A stretch of 27,629 nucleotides of DNA from an uncultured Lewinella sp. (GCA_938021455.1 CALIGP010000319.1:1-27629), one strand, 5' to 3'; positions 1 to 8,301 are shown, numbered from the stretch's first letter. Numbers and translations: made by a program. Notes: generated from the sequence alone by a model not told the origin.

Positions 1-39
1 CCGCGCCCTTTTTCCCAATCCAAGATCAATAAACGTCAT

Positions 40-822
40 ATGCAGATCAAAACAATGGCCCAATTCGCCACCGAGAACAAAGAGCCCGAAATCCTTTTCT
101 GGGTCGGCTGTGCGGGTAGTTTCGATGACCGGGCGCAAAAAGTAACGCGTGCCTTTGCGGAAATTCTTACGACAGCGGGAATAGAGTTCGCAGTACTAGG
201 TGATGAAGAAGCATGCACCGGAGACCCCGCCCGCCGGGCCGGCAATGAGTTCCTTTACCAGATGACTGCGCTGCAGAACATCGAAGTCCTCAATATGTAC
301 GGCGTAAAAAAAATGGTGACGGCTTGCCCGCATTGCTTCAATACGATCAAGAATGAATACCCTGCCCTGGGCGGACATTACGAGATCGTACACCATACCC
401 AACTATTACAGCAACTCATTGACGACGGGCGCATCAAGATGACCGGCGGTGGCGAGTTTAAGGGTAAGCGGATTACCTACCACGATAGCTGCTACCTCGG
501 GCGCGCTAATGGCGTCTACGAAGCTCCCCGCGAAGTACTGGAGTCTTTAGACGGTCAGCTTGTGGAGATGAAGCGCAGCAAGACCAACGGCCTTTGCTGT
601 GGCGCCGGAGGTGCTCAGATGTGGAAAGAAGATGAGAATGGCGACAAGCGTATTAACGTAGAGAGAACCGATGAAGCACTGGAAACCGGTGCAGAGATCA
701 TTGCGGTGAACTGTCCCTTCTGCCTAACTATGATGACCGATGGCGTAACCGGCAAAGAAAAGCAGGACAGCGTGATGGTTTATGACCTGAGTGAGATGAT
801 TGTGCGGGGGATGGTGAAGTAG
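40..822 (+). CDS. CCG-domain (cysteine-rich) Fe-S oxidoreductase subunit
   Basis: The 260-aa protein has two cysteine-rich (CCG) domains of the type found in heterodisulfide reductase HdrB, the glycolate oxidase iron-sulfur subunit and LutA. Repeat 1 has C24, a single C59 and the C96-x-x-C99 pair. Repeat 2 has the full set, C151, C186-C187 and C225-x-x-C228. Such domains bind Fe-S clusters and move electrons in cytoplasmic or membrane-associated redox complexes. There is no signal peptide or membrane segment. The start at 40 is preferred over the internal ATG at 55 because relatives in Bacteroidota begin with a similar short leader before MAxxA; no convincing Shine-Dalgarno is visible. In this phylum the usual partner is an upstream 4Fe-4S membrane protein, which would lie outside the window. 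The electron partners cannot be named from sequence. The family assignment is secure; the physiological role is not. Confidence 0.9.
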   Translation: MQIKTMAQFATENKEPEILFWVGCAGSFDDRAQKVTRAFAEILTTAGIEFAVLGDEEACTGDPARRAGNEFLYQMTALQNIEVLNMYGVKKMVTACPHCFNTIKNEYPALGGHYEIVHHTQLLQQLIDDGRIKMTGGGEFKGKRITYHDSCYLGRANGVYEAPREVLESLDGQLVEMKRSKTNGLCCGAGGAQMWKEDENGDKRINVERTDEALETGAEIIAVNCPFCLTMMTDGVTGKEKQDSVMVYDLSEMIVRGMVK

Positions 823-837
823 TTGGGGAGTCCAGAG

Positions 838-874
838 AGTCAAGCAGTCAGAGAGTCAAACAGTAGCTACCGCA
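838..874 (+). repeat. AGTCAAGCAGTC-type dispersed repeat, copy 1
   Basis: This stretch lies 16 bp after the stop of the CCG-domain gene. It is built from AGTCAAGCAGTC and GAGAGTCAA units and ends in AGCTACCGCA. A second copy is at 8257-8301, also at the 3' end of a plus-strand gene. The two differ mainly by an 8-base insertion and a few substitutions. Confidence 0.7.
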
Positions 875-1084
875 AGGGGGAAAACACGTTGCTTCGCAGC
901 TGGAGGGAAAGCACGACAATGAATTATTGATTGGCTAGTGCAGTGTACCGAGCGATAGTTGAACGAGTTCGCGTAGCGGGCAAGGGTGCCCATCCTTTAT
1001 CGCGATGGGCTCCCTCGAACGGCTTCGCCGCTCTTGGTCTGCCATCGCTATGATAGACGCTCCTCCGGGGCTGCCCCGAATAGT
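875..1084. other. Hairpin-rich spacer between converging genes
   Basis: No credible gene is seen here. The spacer separates two genes that converge. It contains a perfect 7-bp inverted repeat (GCCCATC 988-994 with GATGGGC 1004-1010), a GC-rich stem CGGGG-CTG-CCCCG at 1066-1078, and the word ACGGCTTCGCCGC. The stem at 1066-1078 lies just past the stop of the minus-strand gene and may help end its transcription, although no T-run follows. Confidence 0.4.
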
Positions 1085-2293
1085 CTACAGTACGTTCAAC
1101 AAGTAAACCAGCAGGAAACTAAGTACCGCCAGCGCCAGTCCGCCCACAAAGACATTGTAGCTGATGGTTAGTAGCAGGTACTTTTTGTGCATAACCGAGC
1201 CAAGGTCATATAGGTCACGTGCGAGATCATCATAGAGAGCATCCTGATCCATTTTCATGGTGGCCATGTAGTCGATGAACTCCTCCTTTTCGAGTTTAAG
1301 GAAATTGCCGAAATACAAAAGACTTGCCTCTTTACTTCGGATCAGTTTGTCCTTCTTAATTCGGTATTCCGTCACACTGGGCCTGGCGGAGAAAACTGCG
1401 AAAACGACCGCCGTTAAGGAACTCAACAACAGGCTGATAATCGGGATAAGAAACTCGGGGTTTTCGTAAAAAGTCTCTTCAAAAAAGCTAAGGCTAGCAC
1501 CGGAAATGGTGATAACGATCGACAGGATGATGGTATTAATCGAGATCATCATGTTCGCCTTTCCATCAGCGATACGGCTTAGGTTGATATGGTTTCTGAA
1601 CGCTGTCCGATACATGGTGTCAATGCCACGGCCGAAGTTCTTACCGGTTTTCAGCTTGACCTCTTTCTCCCCAATTTTGTAGTTCGACTGCTGTTGGCTA
1701 CTGACATTCTCCCGGCGACGATCATCAAATTCTTCTTTTCCCGCATTGGACAGATAATTGAAATTCAGCAGAAACTGCTGCATCTCTTCCCCAAACTTCA
1801 TGGGGTCACCTTCTTTCCCTTTTACGGCATCCCGTTCCAGTTGAAGCAGATCCGAACGTCGGTCATATCGTTTACGGCCCAACCAACTCCAGGCGGCATC
1901 GTGCAACAGCCGAACGGGCAGTGAATCTTCTTCCTTAGCGTCAAAGGCAGCTGGTATCCAGCCCAATACCTCTTTATGATCGTTGACCAATGCTACGCCT
2001 TGCTCCTGAGCCCACTTTTCCAACTCGGTAGTGGATCGGTCCGCAACGTTCTTTGGGCCTCCAATGTACCCCAACGGATAAAAGTAACCCGCAATGGTTA
2101 ACAGATCTCTTTCTTCTTCATCAAGACCGGCGGCCTTAGCCAGACTACGAGCTTTATCAGCTACTTCTTCAGCATAAGCAAAATTATGGAAGAGAAACTT
2201 AGGAGCCAGTTCATCATTAAACCGCTGCTTCACGTAAGCAATAGCAGATGATAAAAGCTCCTTATTTTTTGCCTGATCTTTATCCTTACTCAT
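1085..2293 (-). CDS. Degenerate HD-domain protein with C-terminal PycTM (Pycsar effector-like) membrane domain
   Basis: The 402-aa protein has two parts. Residues about 1-195 resemble the HD phosphohydrolase domain often fused to PycTM. Residues about 225-402 match the PycTM/DUF5706 effector domain, with the ADGKANMMISIN segment at 242-253 and TM helices near 249-267, 281-301 and 380-400. In Pycsar defence, PycTM domains respond to cyclic UMP or CMP and damage the inner membrane. Here the HD metal motif appears lost: the expected HD dipeptide reads YP (72-73) and the DADL-like motif reads HDAAW (131-135). The start ATG at 2293 lies inside an 8-base overlap (ATGAGTAA) with the end of the gene before it, implying translational coupling. 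This start is preferred to 2341, which adds 16 residues and a 56-bp overlap. No pyrimidine cyclase gene is present in the window, so a role in phage defence is unproven; stress or envelope signalling is an alternative. Confidence 0.82.
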   Translation of the reverse strand: MSKDKDQAKNKELLSSAIAYVKQRFNDELAPKFLFHNFAYAEEVADKARSLAKAAGLDEEERDLLTIAGYFYPLGYIGGPKNVADRSTTELEKWAQEQGVALVNDHKEVLGWIPAAFDAKEEDSLPVRLLHDAAWSWLGRKRYDRRSDLLQLERDAVKGKEGDPMKFGEEMQQFLLNFNYLSNAGKEEFDDRRRENVSSQQQSNYKIGEKEVKLKTGKNFGRGIDTMYRTAFRNHINLSRIADGKANMMISINTIILSIVITISGASLSFFEETFYENPEFLIPIISLLLSSLTAVVFAVFSARPSVTEYRIKKDKLIRSKEASLLYFGNFLKLEKEEFIDYMATMKMDQDALYDDLARDLYDLGSVMHKKYLLLTISYNVFVGGLALAVLSFLLVYLLNVL

Positions 2294-3227
2294 CCGTCCG
2301 GTTTTTTGTTGCTCCCCCATTCTTTCGGGTAAAGCTAGCAATTACGGCCTTACCTCCCCGACCTTCGCTACTAATGTAGAGGTTTCCTTGCGTATCAAAG
2401 CAAATGCCTTCTGGTTGTTTAAAGGTCTTCTCTTTGAGTAATTCAATTTGCTTGATCTCGCTTTCCCGATTAATTACGACCAAGATATTGCCCACGGAGG
2501 CGATGACGTAGATATCCTTCGTAATTGGATCTACTGCAATTCCACTCGGTTTTAAGTGAAAAGGTTTATGCTTTCCGTAAACGACTTCGCCAACGGCAAA
2601 CTCATCGATAAAGTAGCTGGGTTGCGGTATCATACTTCCGGATTCAAGATTGTAGCTGTACACTCCGTGCCTGGAGGGCTCCGCCTCTGCCGGATTAAGC
2701 TCCTGCTCTTTAGGAACGATAAGCAAGTTACCCGTTTCGGAGTCATAGCAAATTCCTTCGGTATCATTCCGATAACTAAAGGCTGTTTCAAGCTTCTTGG
2801 CGTCAAACTCTTTAACCCCTTCCTGATATTCTACATGGTGAATATCGCCGTCTCTTTCCAGTACGAATATGCTGTTCCCCTTACGTGTAATGCCCTCGTA
2901 ATCCCGGTCTTTACCAAACTTGAAATCATTGGTAATCTTTCCCGTTTTAGCGCTAACAATGAACAGTTTTCCATCCTCATCCTGTACGCTGAGAAGTTCT
3001 CCTTCTTTTATCCAGGGTGTAAGTCCGCTGATTTCCACTAATTCCTTCGGCAACTTCGTAACCGTAGGGCGGTCAAAGTTGAAGGAAAATTCATAGCCTG
3101 GGTCTACCCTATAATGCTCCATATCTGGTGCCTGGGTATAGGTCACCAGGCCATAGCCTCCGGCAATGAGCACTACCGCACCGAGAATAATACCAGAAAG
3201 CAAATTAGGTTTGTTCAATAATGACAT
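2286..3227 (-). CDS. SdiA-regulated domain beta-propeller, membrane-anchored
   Basis: The 313-aa protein has one N-terminal hydrophobic helix (about residues 8-28), followed by propeller-like repeats with ISGLT, YEGITR, EGICYD, PSGIAVD and PEGICFD turns. These are typical of the SdiA-regulated family, which resembles phytase-like and NHL propellers. The propeller should face the periplasm. Its ligand or enzymatic activity is not known from sequence. The start at 3227 was chosen over 3281 because a signal-anchor follows directly, an AAGG sequence lies about 8 bases upstream, and the alternative would overlap the preceding gene by 41 bp. It begins 13 bp after the stop of the metallophosphoesterase-barrel gene and overlaps the start of the HD-PycTM gene by 8 bp, so all three are probably one transcript. 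Confidence 0.82.
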   Translation of the reverse strand: MSLLNKPNLLSGIILGAVVLIAGGYGLVTYTQAPDMEHYRVDPGYEFSFNFDRPTVTKLPKELVEISGLTPWIKEGELLSVQDEDGKLFIVSAKTGKITNDFKFGKDRDYEGITRKGNSIFVLERDGDIHHVEYQEGVKEFDAKKLETAFSYRNDTEGICYDSETGNLLIVPKEQELNPAEAEPSRHGVYSYNLESGSMIPQPSYFIDEFAVGEVVYGKHKPFHLKPSGIAVDPITKDIYVIASVGNILVVINRESEIKQIELLKEKTFKQPEGICFDTQGNLYISSEGRGGKAVIASFTRKNGGATKNRTDE

Positions 3228-3240
3228 ACGTAGCCTTTGT

Positions 3241-6200
3241 TTAAAACGGGAATCCGGCAGCGAAGGCGATACGGGCATCATCGCTATCCGTAAAGTAAGT
3301 CAGGCTAAGTATAGTAGCACCTAATGGTGCCACCCAAACACCGCCACCGTAGCCAACGTGCCAGGTATCACTGTCCTCTCCTTCTAACCATACCCGACCG
3401 TAATCCAGCCCCAGAATGAAGCCGCCCAGCGTTGGGGTTTCTCCTTTACCAAAAGTGAAGCCCATGAAACGGAGATCAATATTCTGGTAGAACATCGTGT
3501 TCCCCCGGTAGCGATCCGCCCGCGCAGCGCGGTAGTTTGTCCGCCCACCCATGGCCGCTAACTGGTAGTACTCCGGCGTACCGTCGTTGTGTTCAAAACC
3601 TACTCGTGTTGCCAGATTGATGGCCTTAGTGATCATACGGTAGACAGAAATCTGACCGCCTACCCGAAAGGTGGATAGTTCCTCTGACTTCAGATTCCAA
3701 CTCTGTTGTGCGTACAGATCATACTTGAGTCCGTTATCCGCCATCAGCGGAATAGCCAGGTTGTTGAAAGACAAGTGAGCCAGCAGACCACCAAAGGGTT
3801 GCTTGTCGAATACCCGGGCGGGGATGTTTTGACTGGCATCCCGGATTAAGGCGAAAGCAGGAGTGTCCTCATCCAACTCATAGGAGTGATAGAAGGGGCC
3901 AATTGAGAAGGAGGTCCGGTCCCGCTTGCCCCGAAAACGGATCAGAGGATAGATGGCTACTTCCTGTCGGCGAGCCCGGTTGTATTCCAACTCTTCGTCT
4001 TCCCCTACGCCTGGTATCTCATCTTCCTCTGGTTGGCCCGGAGCGTCGTTGCCCAAGCCAAAGAAGTTAGCCACGTAGCCCGGGCTGTAGTAGTGGGCTT
4101 CCGTTGCCAGATCAATCCGGCGGCCAAAGAGATGGTTTAACTCGCCCGTATACCTGAACTGATAGAATTCGTTCGTACTGTAACTCCCCAATAAAGAATG
4201 ACGCGCAGCGTAGGGATCCGGCTTGAAGCCCTGAATGGTTTTGGTAAAACCAGCGCCGAAGAAAAAGCCATCATCAACGTTGAAACCAAGCGCTGGAATC
4301 GGCACCGTATTATCGGGGTAATACTCCTCAAAGTCGTACTGATTTAGTTCCGGGTGTTTGTCACTTCTTCGGTCTGTAATCTTCCCCTCATCACCGCTCA
4401 ACTTCATCCCCCCTTTTTCATCATAGGCCTTGGCTGATAGATTTCCCTTTGCCGTAATCTTATCCCCGTCCGTACCGCCAACAAGACGGAGTCGTATTGG
4501 GCTATTCTCCCCTAAAAGCTCGAACTGATCATCACCATCCAAGCCGTAAATAACCACTTCCTTGGTCTCTCCTTTGTGGAATACACGGTCGTAGTACTTC
4601 TCATCCGCCTTTCCCTTTTTGCTAGCATCAAAGACCTGAACGTGCAAGTCTCCATTGGCCATACCAGTAGCCATGATGACATCGTCTTTGTCCGTTCCCA
4701 GAACGTTCACCTTCTTGGCAAGTACCTCATAATACTCCCCGGCAAAATCTTCCAGTTGGGTAAGCCGTTCCTTCAGCTTATCGCCAATCATTTCCTTATC
4801 GAGACTGTAGGAGCGAACCTCCTCTGGGAAGCGTTGCATGGCCTCGTCAATCAGGTCGTCCGTAATGGTCGATTGAATGGTGCGGGCTTCCGTCAGCATC
4901 TGCTCACGGGTGAGCTGATTAAGGAAAACCCGGTCATTCCACTTACCATTCATGGCCCGCCAGCGCGCCTTATCCAGTTTACCGGTAAAGGGACGGAGTT
5001 TCCGTGCTTCGGGCACGAAGATTCGTGCGGCACCGATGAGTGCACCGTCAAAGTTGGCGTACACCTGATCCCGGTCACGGCCAACGGCCACGTAGCGTGT
5101 CCGACCATCTTCTTCTTCAAAAGCGGCCCAGCGCCACTGATCGCGGTGACGATCCCAGTCACCGATCCAAAGGTCAAATAACCGAGCCCGGGCATAGTTT
5201 GGTTGGTCGGCATATGCCTTCCAGCTGCTGGTAATCTCTTCGCGAGCGTCAGAGTTTCCAATGATGTTTGTACTGCCTCCGAAAAAGCGGGTACCGCTCC
5301 AGTCTTCGTCCGGCCGTTGCTCCAGCCAGTACATCTCTCCACCGAAATTGGTATTGAACTGCCCTAGTGCAGGTTGCTTAGGGATGTAATAGAGCAGAGG
5401 ATCTGCGCCCAATAGCCCTAATTTTTGTTGCATAGGGGGCAAAGTCAATGGCGAGAACGGGTGAATGGCCGTGAACTGATCCTTCGTCAAGTCAGCAGCA
5501 AAGGACTTCTCTAGCAAGCTGGGTAGTAACTGCGCCGGGTTCTTGCGAACGGATCTAACCTGATATAAATGTCCGTCTCCTCCCTGGGTGTGCAAACTCA
5601 TGGTGGTTTGGCCACCGCCCCGACGATAGGGCTTCAGGCCACCAAAAATGGTGTCAATCTTCAGCACGGGAACTTCTACCTGCGTAAAGTAAAGTGGCCG
5701 GTAGTGCTTACCAAAAGTCTTCGTGTAAAACCCGCTTTTATCCGCCGCTTCTGTTCCATAGATGGCAGACTTTACGATCCGTTCGCTTACTACTTCCATC
5801 GGAGCTTCTTCGATACCCTCATCCTGACTCAAATGACGGTCCTCAATGATTCTACGGTAGAATACTCTTTCTTCTTTGCCCTCTTCGTTGACCGTGTAAA
5901 AGCCAGTGTATACTTCGCCGCTGTCATAAAAGTCAAGACGGCTATAACCAACCTCACCGTAGATGAAGTTAGCGTCATTACCTCCCATAGCAGGTCCGCG
6001 AACGCTACCCGTTCCAGCCGTGATTTTAACGTACTCCCCTTCGTGAGCGAGCATCATATTATGCTCATGTGCCCCCACGAAGATGACGTTCACCTCGTCG
6101 TCAATACCCATTTTCACCTTATTGATGAACTGCTGGTATTGTAGGTTATGCAAGTCATCCGATCCGCCGCCTACACTCTGAATACCACGGATGATGGATC

Positions 6201-6987
6201 CAACAAAGGGTAATGGAATATAGGCGCCGGGGATCACGTCAGCGAGCGGAAATAAATGCTGACTGGCGCTGTATTTTCCTCCCCGGTTACCGTTACTCTG
6301 TAGCGGGTGGTGCATCATCACGATTTTGACCTGATCGCGATAGCCTTTGATCTCATCCGCCAGGGCGAAGAGCATGGCATCGCGGTTGCGGTAATCGCAA
6401 CCTTCGCTGACTTCTTCGTCGCGGCTCCAATCGGCCATATACCAGGCAGTGTTGATGCCGATGAGGCCTACCTCGTCGAAAATTTCATCATCGTCAGGCC
6501 CGGAACAAGCATTGTTGGGCATAAACTTCACCTTCTTGTCGATGTGGTCGTCAAAGTAGTCTTCCAGGCGGTTCAACCGACTAAATTTGGAAGCTTTTCC
6601 CAGTTCGTTTTCGCCGGGGGTGAAGAATACCTTTCCGGGTACCTGCCCCAACATCTTACCGATGGCATCCAGGTGGGCTTTCTCGTCTTCGCCGTTTTTA
6701 CGCAGGCCATCGGGGCCAGTAATATCCCCAAGTAAAAGCAAGGAGCTCTTCTTTTTGCCGGGAGGCATGGCGCGAACCATGGCATCGAGCGTCGTTAGTC
6801 CACGAGCATAGTCGTGGCCAAGGTCGCCGACCATAAAGGTTGAGTATTCAAGTTCTCCCGATGGCGGGTCTTCGGCCGTAAAACCTTCCAGTTCTGCTTC
6901 GTGCAGTTTGTAGTCTGCACAATGTGTAAGTAGAAGAAGAAATGCCGTAAAAAATAGTAATCGCGATGGGTGGAATGTGCTCTTCAA
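3241..6987 (-). CDS. Multi-domain lipoprotein: metallophosphoesterase, kinase-like module, RTX-like stretch, Omp85-type barrel
   Basis: The 1248-aa lipoprotein has a lipobox ending at Cys23 (LTHC). Residues about 48-390 form a calcineurin-like metallophosphoesterase with GDLGHD (54-59), GD (87-88), GEN (125-127), HHP (226-228) and GAHEHN (305-310). Residues about 455-770 carry features of a HipA/FAM20-like kinase fold: a Gly-rich turn, RSVRK with K482, GDWDRHRDQW at 609-618 and GRDRDQ at 636-641. An Asp/Gly-rich stretch including GLDGDDQFEL (815-824) resembles RTX calcium-binding repeats. From about 895 to the end is an Omp85/BamA-like barrel, with the GGRTNYRAARADRYRG segment (1147-1162) at the expected place of the VRGY loop and a terminal Phe. 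It is the first gene of a three-gene operon. The phosphoesterase and barrel are clear; the kinase-like reading is inferred from motif order alone and no substrate can be named. Confidence 0.88.
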   Translation of the reverse strand: MKSTFHPSRLLFFTAFLLLLTHCADYKLHEAELEGFTAEDPPSGELEYSTFMVGDLGHDYARGLTTLDAMVRAMPPGKKKSSLLLLGDITGPDGLRKNGEDEKAHLDAIGKMLGQVPGKVFFTPGENELGKASKFSRLNRLEDYFDDHIDKKVKFMPNNACSGPDDDEIFDEVGLIGINTAWYMADWSRDEEVSEGCDYRNRDAMLFALADEIKGYRDQVKIVMMHHPLQSNGNRGGKYSASQHLFPLADVIPGAYIPLPFVGSIIRGIQSVGGGSDDLHNLQYQQFINKVKMGIDDEVNVIFVGAHEHNMMLAHEGEYVKITAGTGSVRGPAMGGNDANFIYGEVGYSRLDFYDSGEVYTGFYTVNEEGKEERVFYRRIIEDRHLSQDEGIEEAPMEVVSERIVKSAIYGTEAADKSGFYTKTFGKHYRPLYFTQVEVPVLKIDTIFGGLKPYRRGGGQTTMSLHTQGGDGHLYQVRSVRKNPAQLLPSLLEKSFAADLTKDQFTAIHPFSPLTLPPMQQKLGLLGADPLLYYIPKQPALGQFNTNFGGEMYWLEQRPDEDWSGTRFFGGSTNIIGNSDAREEITSSWKAYADQPNYARARLFDLWIGDWDRHRDQWRWAAFEEEDGRTRYVAVGRDRDQVYANFDGALIGAARIFVPEARKLRPFTGKLDKARWRAMNGKWNDRVFLNQLTREQMLTEARTIQSTITDDLIDEAMQRFPEEVRSYSLDKEMIGDKLKERLTQLEDFAGEYYEVLAKKVNVLGTDKDDVIMATGMANGDLHVQVFDASKKGKADEKYYDRVFHKGETKEVVIYGLDGDDQFELLGENSPIRLRLVGGTDGDKITAKGNLSAKAYDEKGGMKLSGDEGKITDRRSDKHPELNQYDFEEYYPDNTVPIPALGFNVDDGFFFGAGFTKTIQGFKPDPYAARHSLLGSYSTNEFYQFRYTGELNHLFGRRIDLATEAHYYSPGYVANFFGLGNDAPGQPEEDEIPGVGEDEELEYNRARRQEVAIYPLIRFRGKRDRTSFSIGPFYHSYELDEDTPAFALIRDASQNIPARVFDKQPFGGLLAHLSFNNLAIPLMADNGLKYDLYAQQSWNLKSEELSTFRVGGQISVYRMITKAINLATRVGFEHNDGTPEYYQLAAMGGRTNYRAARADRYRGNTMFYQNIDLRFMGFTFGKGETPTLGGFILGLDYGRVWLEGEDSDTWHVGYGGGVWVAPLGATILSLTYFTDSDDARIAFAAGFPF

Positions 6988-7052
6988 GTCGATCGATGGT
7001 TAATGTAACAGGTATAACCTAGTATAGGGCCAGTTAGTTCGTATGCATTTCG

Positions 7053-7071
7053 GGCGCGGACGCAGGTGAAA
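7053..7071 (-). repeat. Dispersed GC-rich 19-mer repeat, copy A
   Basis: Read on the minus strand this is TTTCACCTGCGTCCGCGCC, 16 of 19 matches to the window consensus TTGCACCTGCGGTCGCGCC. It sits in the spacer between the divergent metallophosphoesterase and DUF2891 genes. Confidence 0.7.
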
Positions 7072-7147
7072 GGGAAGTTTTTGAAAGCAGGGCGCTCATA
7101 AGACAAAAAATGCGCTTCGCTTGCTAGCGGATGGGGGAAGCCATCGC

Positions 7148-7159
7148 TACCTTGCACCC
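7148..7159 (+). promoter_or_regulatory. Possible TAnnTTTG-like promoter box touching a start codon
   Basis: TACCTTGCACCC directly precedes the ATG at 7160. It is one T short of the Bacteroidota -7 consensus TAnnTTTGC and matches the motif ahead of the helicase gene. If it is used, the mRNA would be leaderless or nearly so. No clear -33 TTG element was found. Confidence 0.35.
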
Positions 7160-8293
7160 ATGCGCCAGATCATTCTCTCCCTCCTTCCCCTGCTCTTTTA
7201 CGCTTGCTCTGCACCTGCGGCCGCGCCTGAAGAAGAAAACCCTACGCCCATGAGTTCCCCTAGCCCGACCTTAACCCTGGCTGAAGCTGACAACCTGGCG
7301 GAACTGCCACTGGCCTGTATTCAGCACGAGTACCCCAACAAACTTGGTCAAACCATCAGCGGGGCCGATGATTTAGGCGAGCCCTCCGCTCTCCACCCTG
7401 CCTTCTATGGTTGCTTCGACTGGCACAGTGCCGTACACGGTCATTGGTCCTTAGTAGCGCTTCTTCGCGATTTCCCCGACCTGGCCCGCGCCGCTGACGC
7501 CCGGCGCATGCTCACCGAAAACCTCAGTGCCGCCAACATCGCCGCCGAAGTAGCCTATTTCAACGGCCCCCAAAACAAGAGCTACGAACGTACCTACGGC
7601 TGGGCCTGGCTGCTGAAACTGGACGAAGAACTCGCCGCCTGGGAGGATCCCCTGGCCCGCGAGTTGCACGCCAACTTACAGCCGCTGACCGAATTGATCG
7701 TCGACCGCTACCTCGCGTTTCTGCCTAAGCTGAACTACGCCATCCGGACGGGTGAACACCCCAACACTGCCTTCGGGCTCACCTTCGCCCGAGACTACGC
7801 CGTTGCCGCCGGCCAATCTGAGTTATTGACTCTCATCGATCAGACTGCTCGCCGCTTCTACCTGGAAGACCAAAATTGCCCCATCAGCTGGGAACCCGGC
7901 GGCTTTGATTTCCTGAGCCCCTGCCTGGAAGAGGTCAACATCATGCGCCGGGTATTACCGGCAGAAGAATTTCACCCCTGGCTGGTCCGTTTCCTTCCCG
8001 GCCTGGACCAAGACTCTTACGCCATCGCCGTCGGCGAGGTCTCCGATCGGACGGACGGCAAGCTCGTCCACCTCGACGGACTTAACTTCAGCCGTGGCTG
8101 GGTCCTTTACGGACTCGCCGGCCAATATCCCGACCAATATGGCCACCTGAAAAATCTTGCTAACCTGCACGTGAATTACTCCTTGCCTAACCTCGTCGGC
8201 GATGACTATGAAGGCGGACACTGGTTGGGGAGTTTTGGGATTTATGCGTTGAAGGAAGTCAAGCAGTCTGAGAGTCAAGCAGTCAAAGAGTAG
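7160..8293 (+). CDS. DUF2891 family lipoprotein
   Basis: The 377-aa protein has a lipoprotein signal (LLFYAC, Cys at about residue 16) and the DUF2891 signature HPAFYGCFDWHSAVHGHW, followed by the all-helical pattern typical of the family (RTYGWAWLLKL, WEPGGFDFLSPCLEE). The family has no established biochemical role; its conserved His/Asp/Trp-rich segments suggest a toroid-like helical hydrolase or lyase fold, which is speculative. The ATG at 7160 was chosen over 7121 because the signal peptide begins there. Two repeats shape the protein. The residues just after the lipid-modified Cys (APAAAP) come from copy B of the 19-mer repeat. The last dozen residues (VKQSESQAVKE) come from the AGTCAAGCAGTC repeat, so the natural C-terminus may once have been shorter or different. 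A strong stem-loop follows at 8367-8394. Confidence 0.85.
   Translation: MRQIILSLLPLLFYACSAPAAAPEEENPTPMSSPSPTLTLAEADNLAELPLACIQHEYPNKLGQTISGADDLGEPSALHPAFYGCFDWHSAVHGHWSLVALLRDFPDLARAADARRMLTENLSAANIAAEVAYFNGPQNKSYERTYGWAWLLKLDEELAAWEDPLARELHANLQPLTELIVDRYLAFLPKLNYAIRTGEHPNTAFGLTFARDYAVAAGQSELLTLIDQTARRFYLEDQNCPISWEPGGFDFLSPCLEEVNIMRRVLPAEEFHPWLVRFLPGLDQDSYAIAVGEVSDRTDGKLVHLDGLNFSRGWVLYGLAGQYPDQYGHLKNLANLHVNYSLPNLVGDDYEGGHWLGSFGIYALKEVKQSESQAVKE
7209..7227 (+). repeat. Dispersed 19-mer repeat, copy B (inside the DUF2891 gene)
   Basis: CTGCACCTGCGGCCGCGCC has 17 of 19 matches to the consensus and is identical over all 19 bases to copy I at 27244. It is read in frame as APAAAP just after the lipobox. 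Confidence 0.75.
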
Positions 8294-8301
8294 CTGCCGC
8301 A
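8257..8301 (+). repeat. AGTCAAGCAGTC-type dispersed repeat, copy 2
   Basis: This second copy of the repeat at 838-874 overlaps the last codons and stop of the DUF2891 gene and ends in AGCTGCCGCA. It has one more AGTCAAAG unit than copy 1. Confidence 0.7.

Noticed and set aside
838..874. A CRISPR-like array from the AGTCAAGCAGTC units
   Set aside because: Units are about 12 bp, directly adjoining and without spacers; it is a simple dispersed repeat.
1085..2293. A complete Pycsar phage-defence system
   Set aside because: Only the PycTM-like effector domain is seen; no pyrimidine cyclase gene is in the window, so a full system is not claimed.
4430..4560. A true RTX calcium-binding domain in the 1248-aa protein
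   Set aside because: Only one or two GxDGDD-like units are present, fewer than a functional RTX roll; reported only as RTX-like.
5569..6144. Long plus-strand reading frame (191 codons) opposite the metallophosphoesterase domain
   Set aside because: It lies wholly antisense to a well-supported 1248-aa gene and has no domain or signal; it is a shadow of biased codon use.
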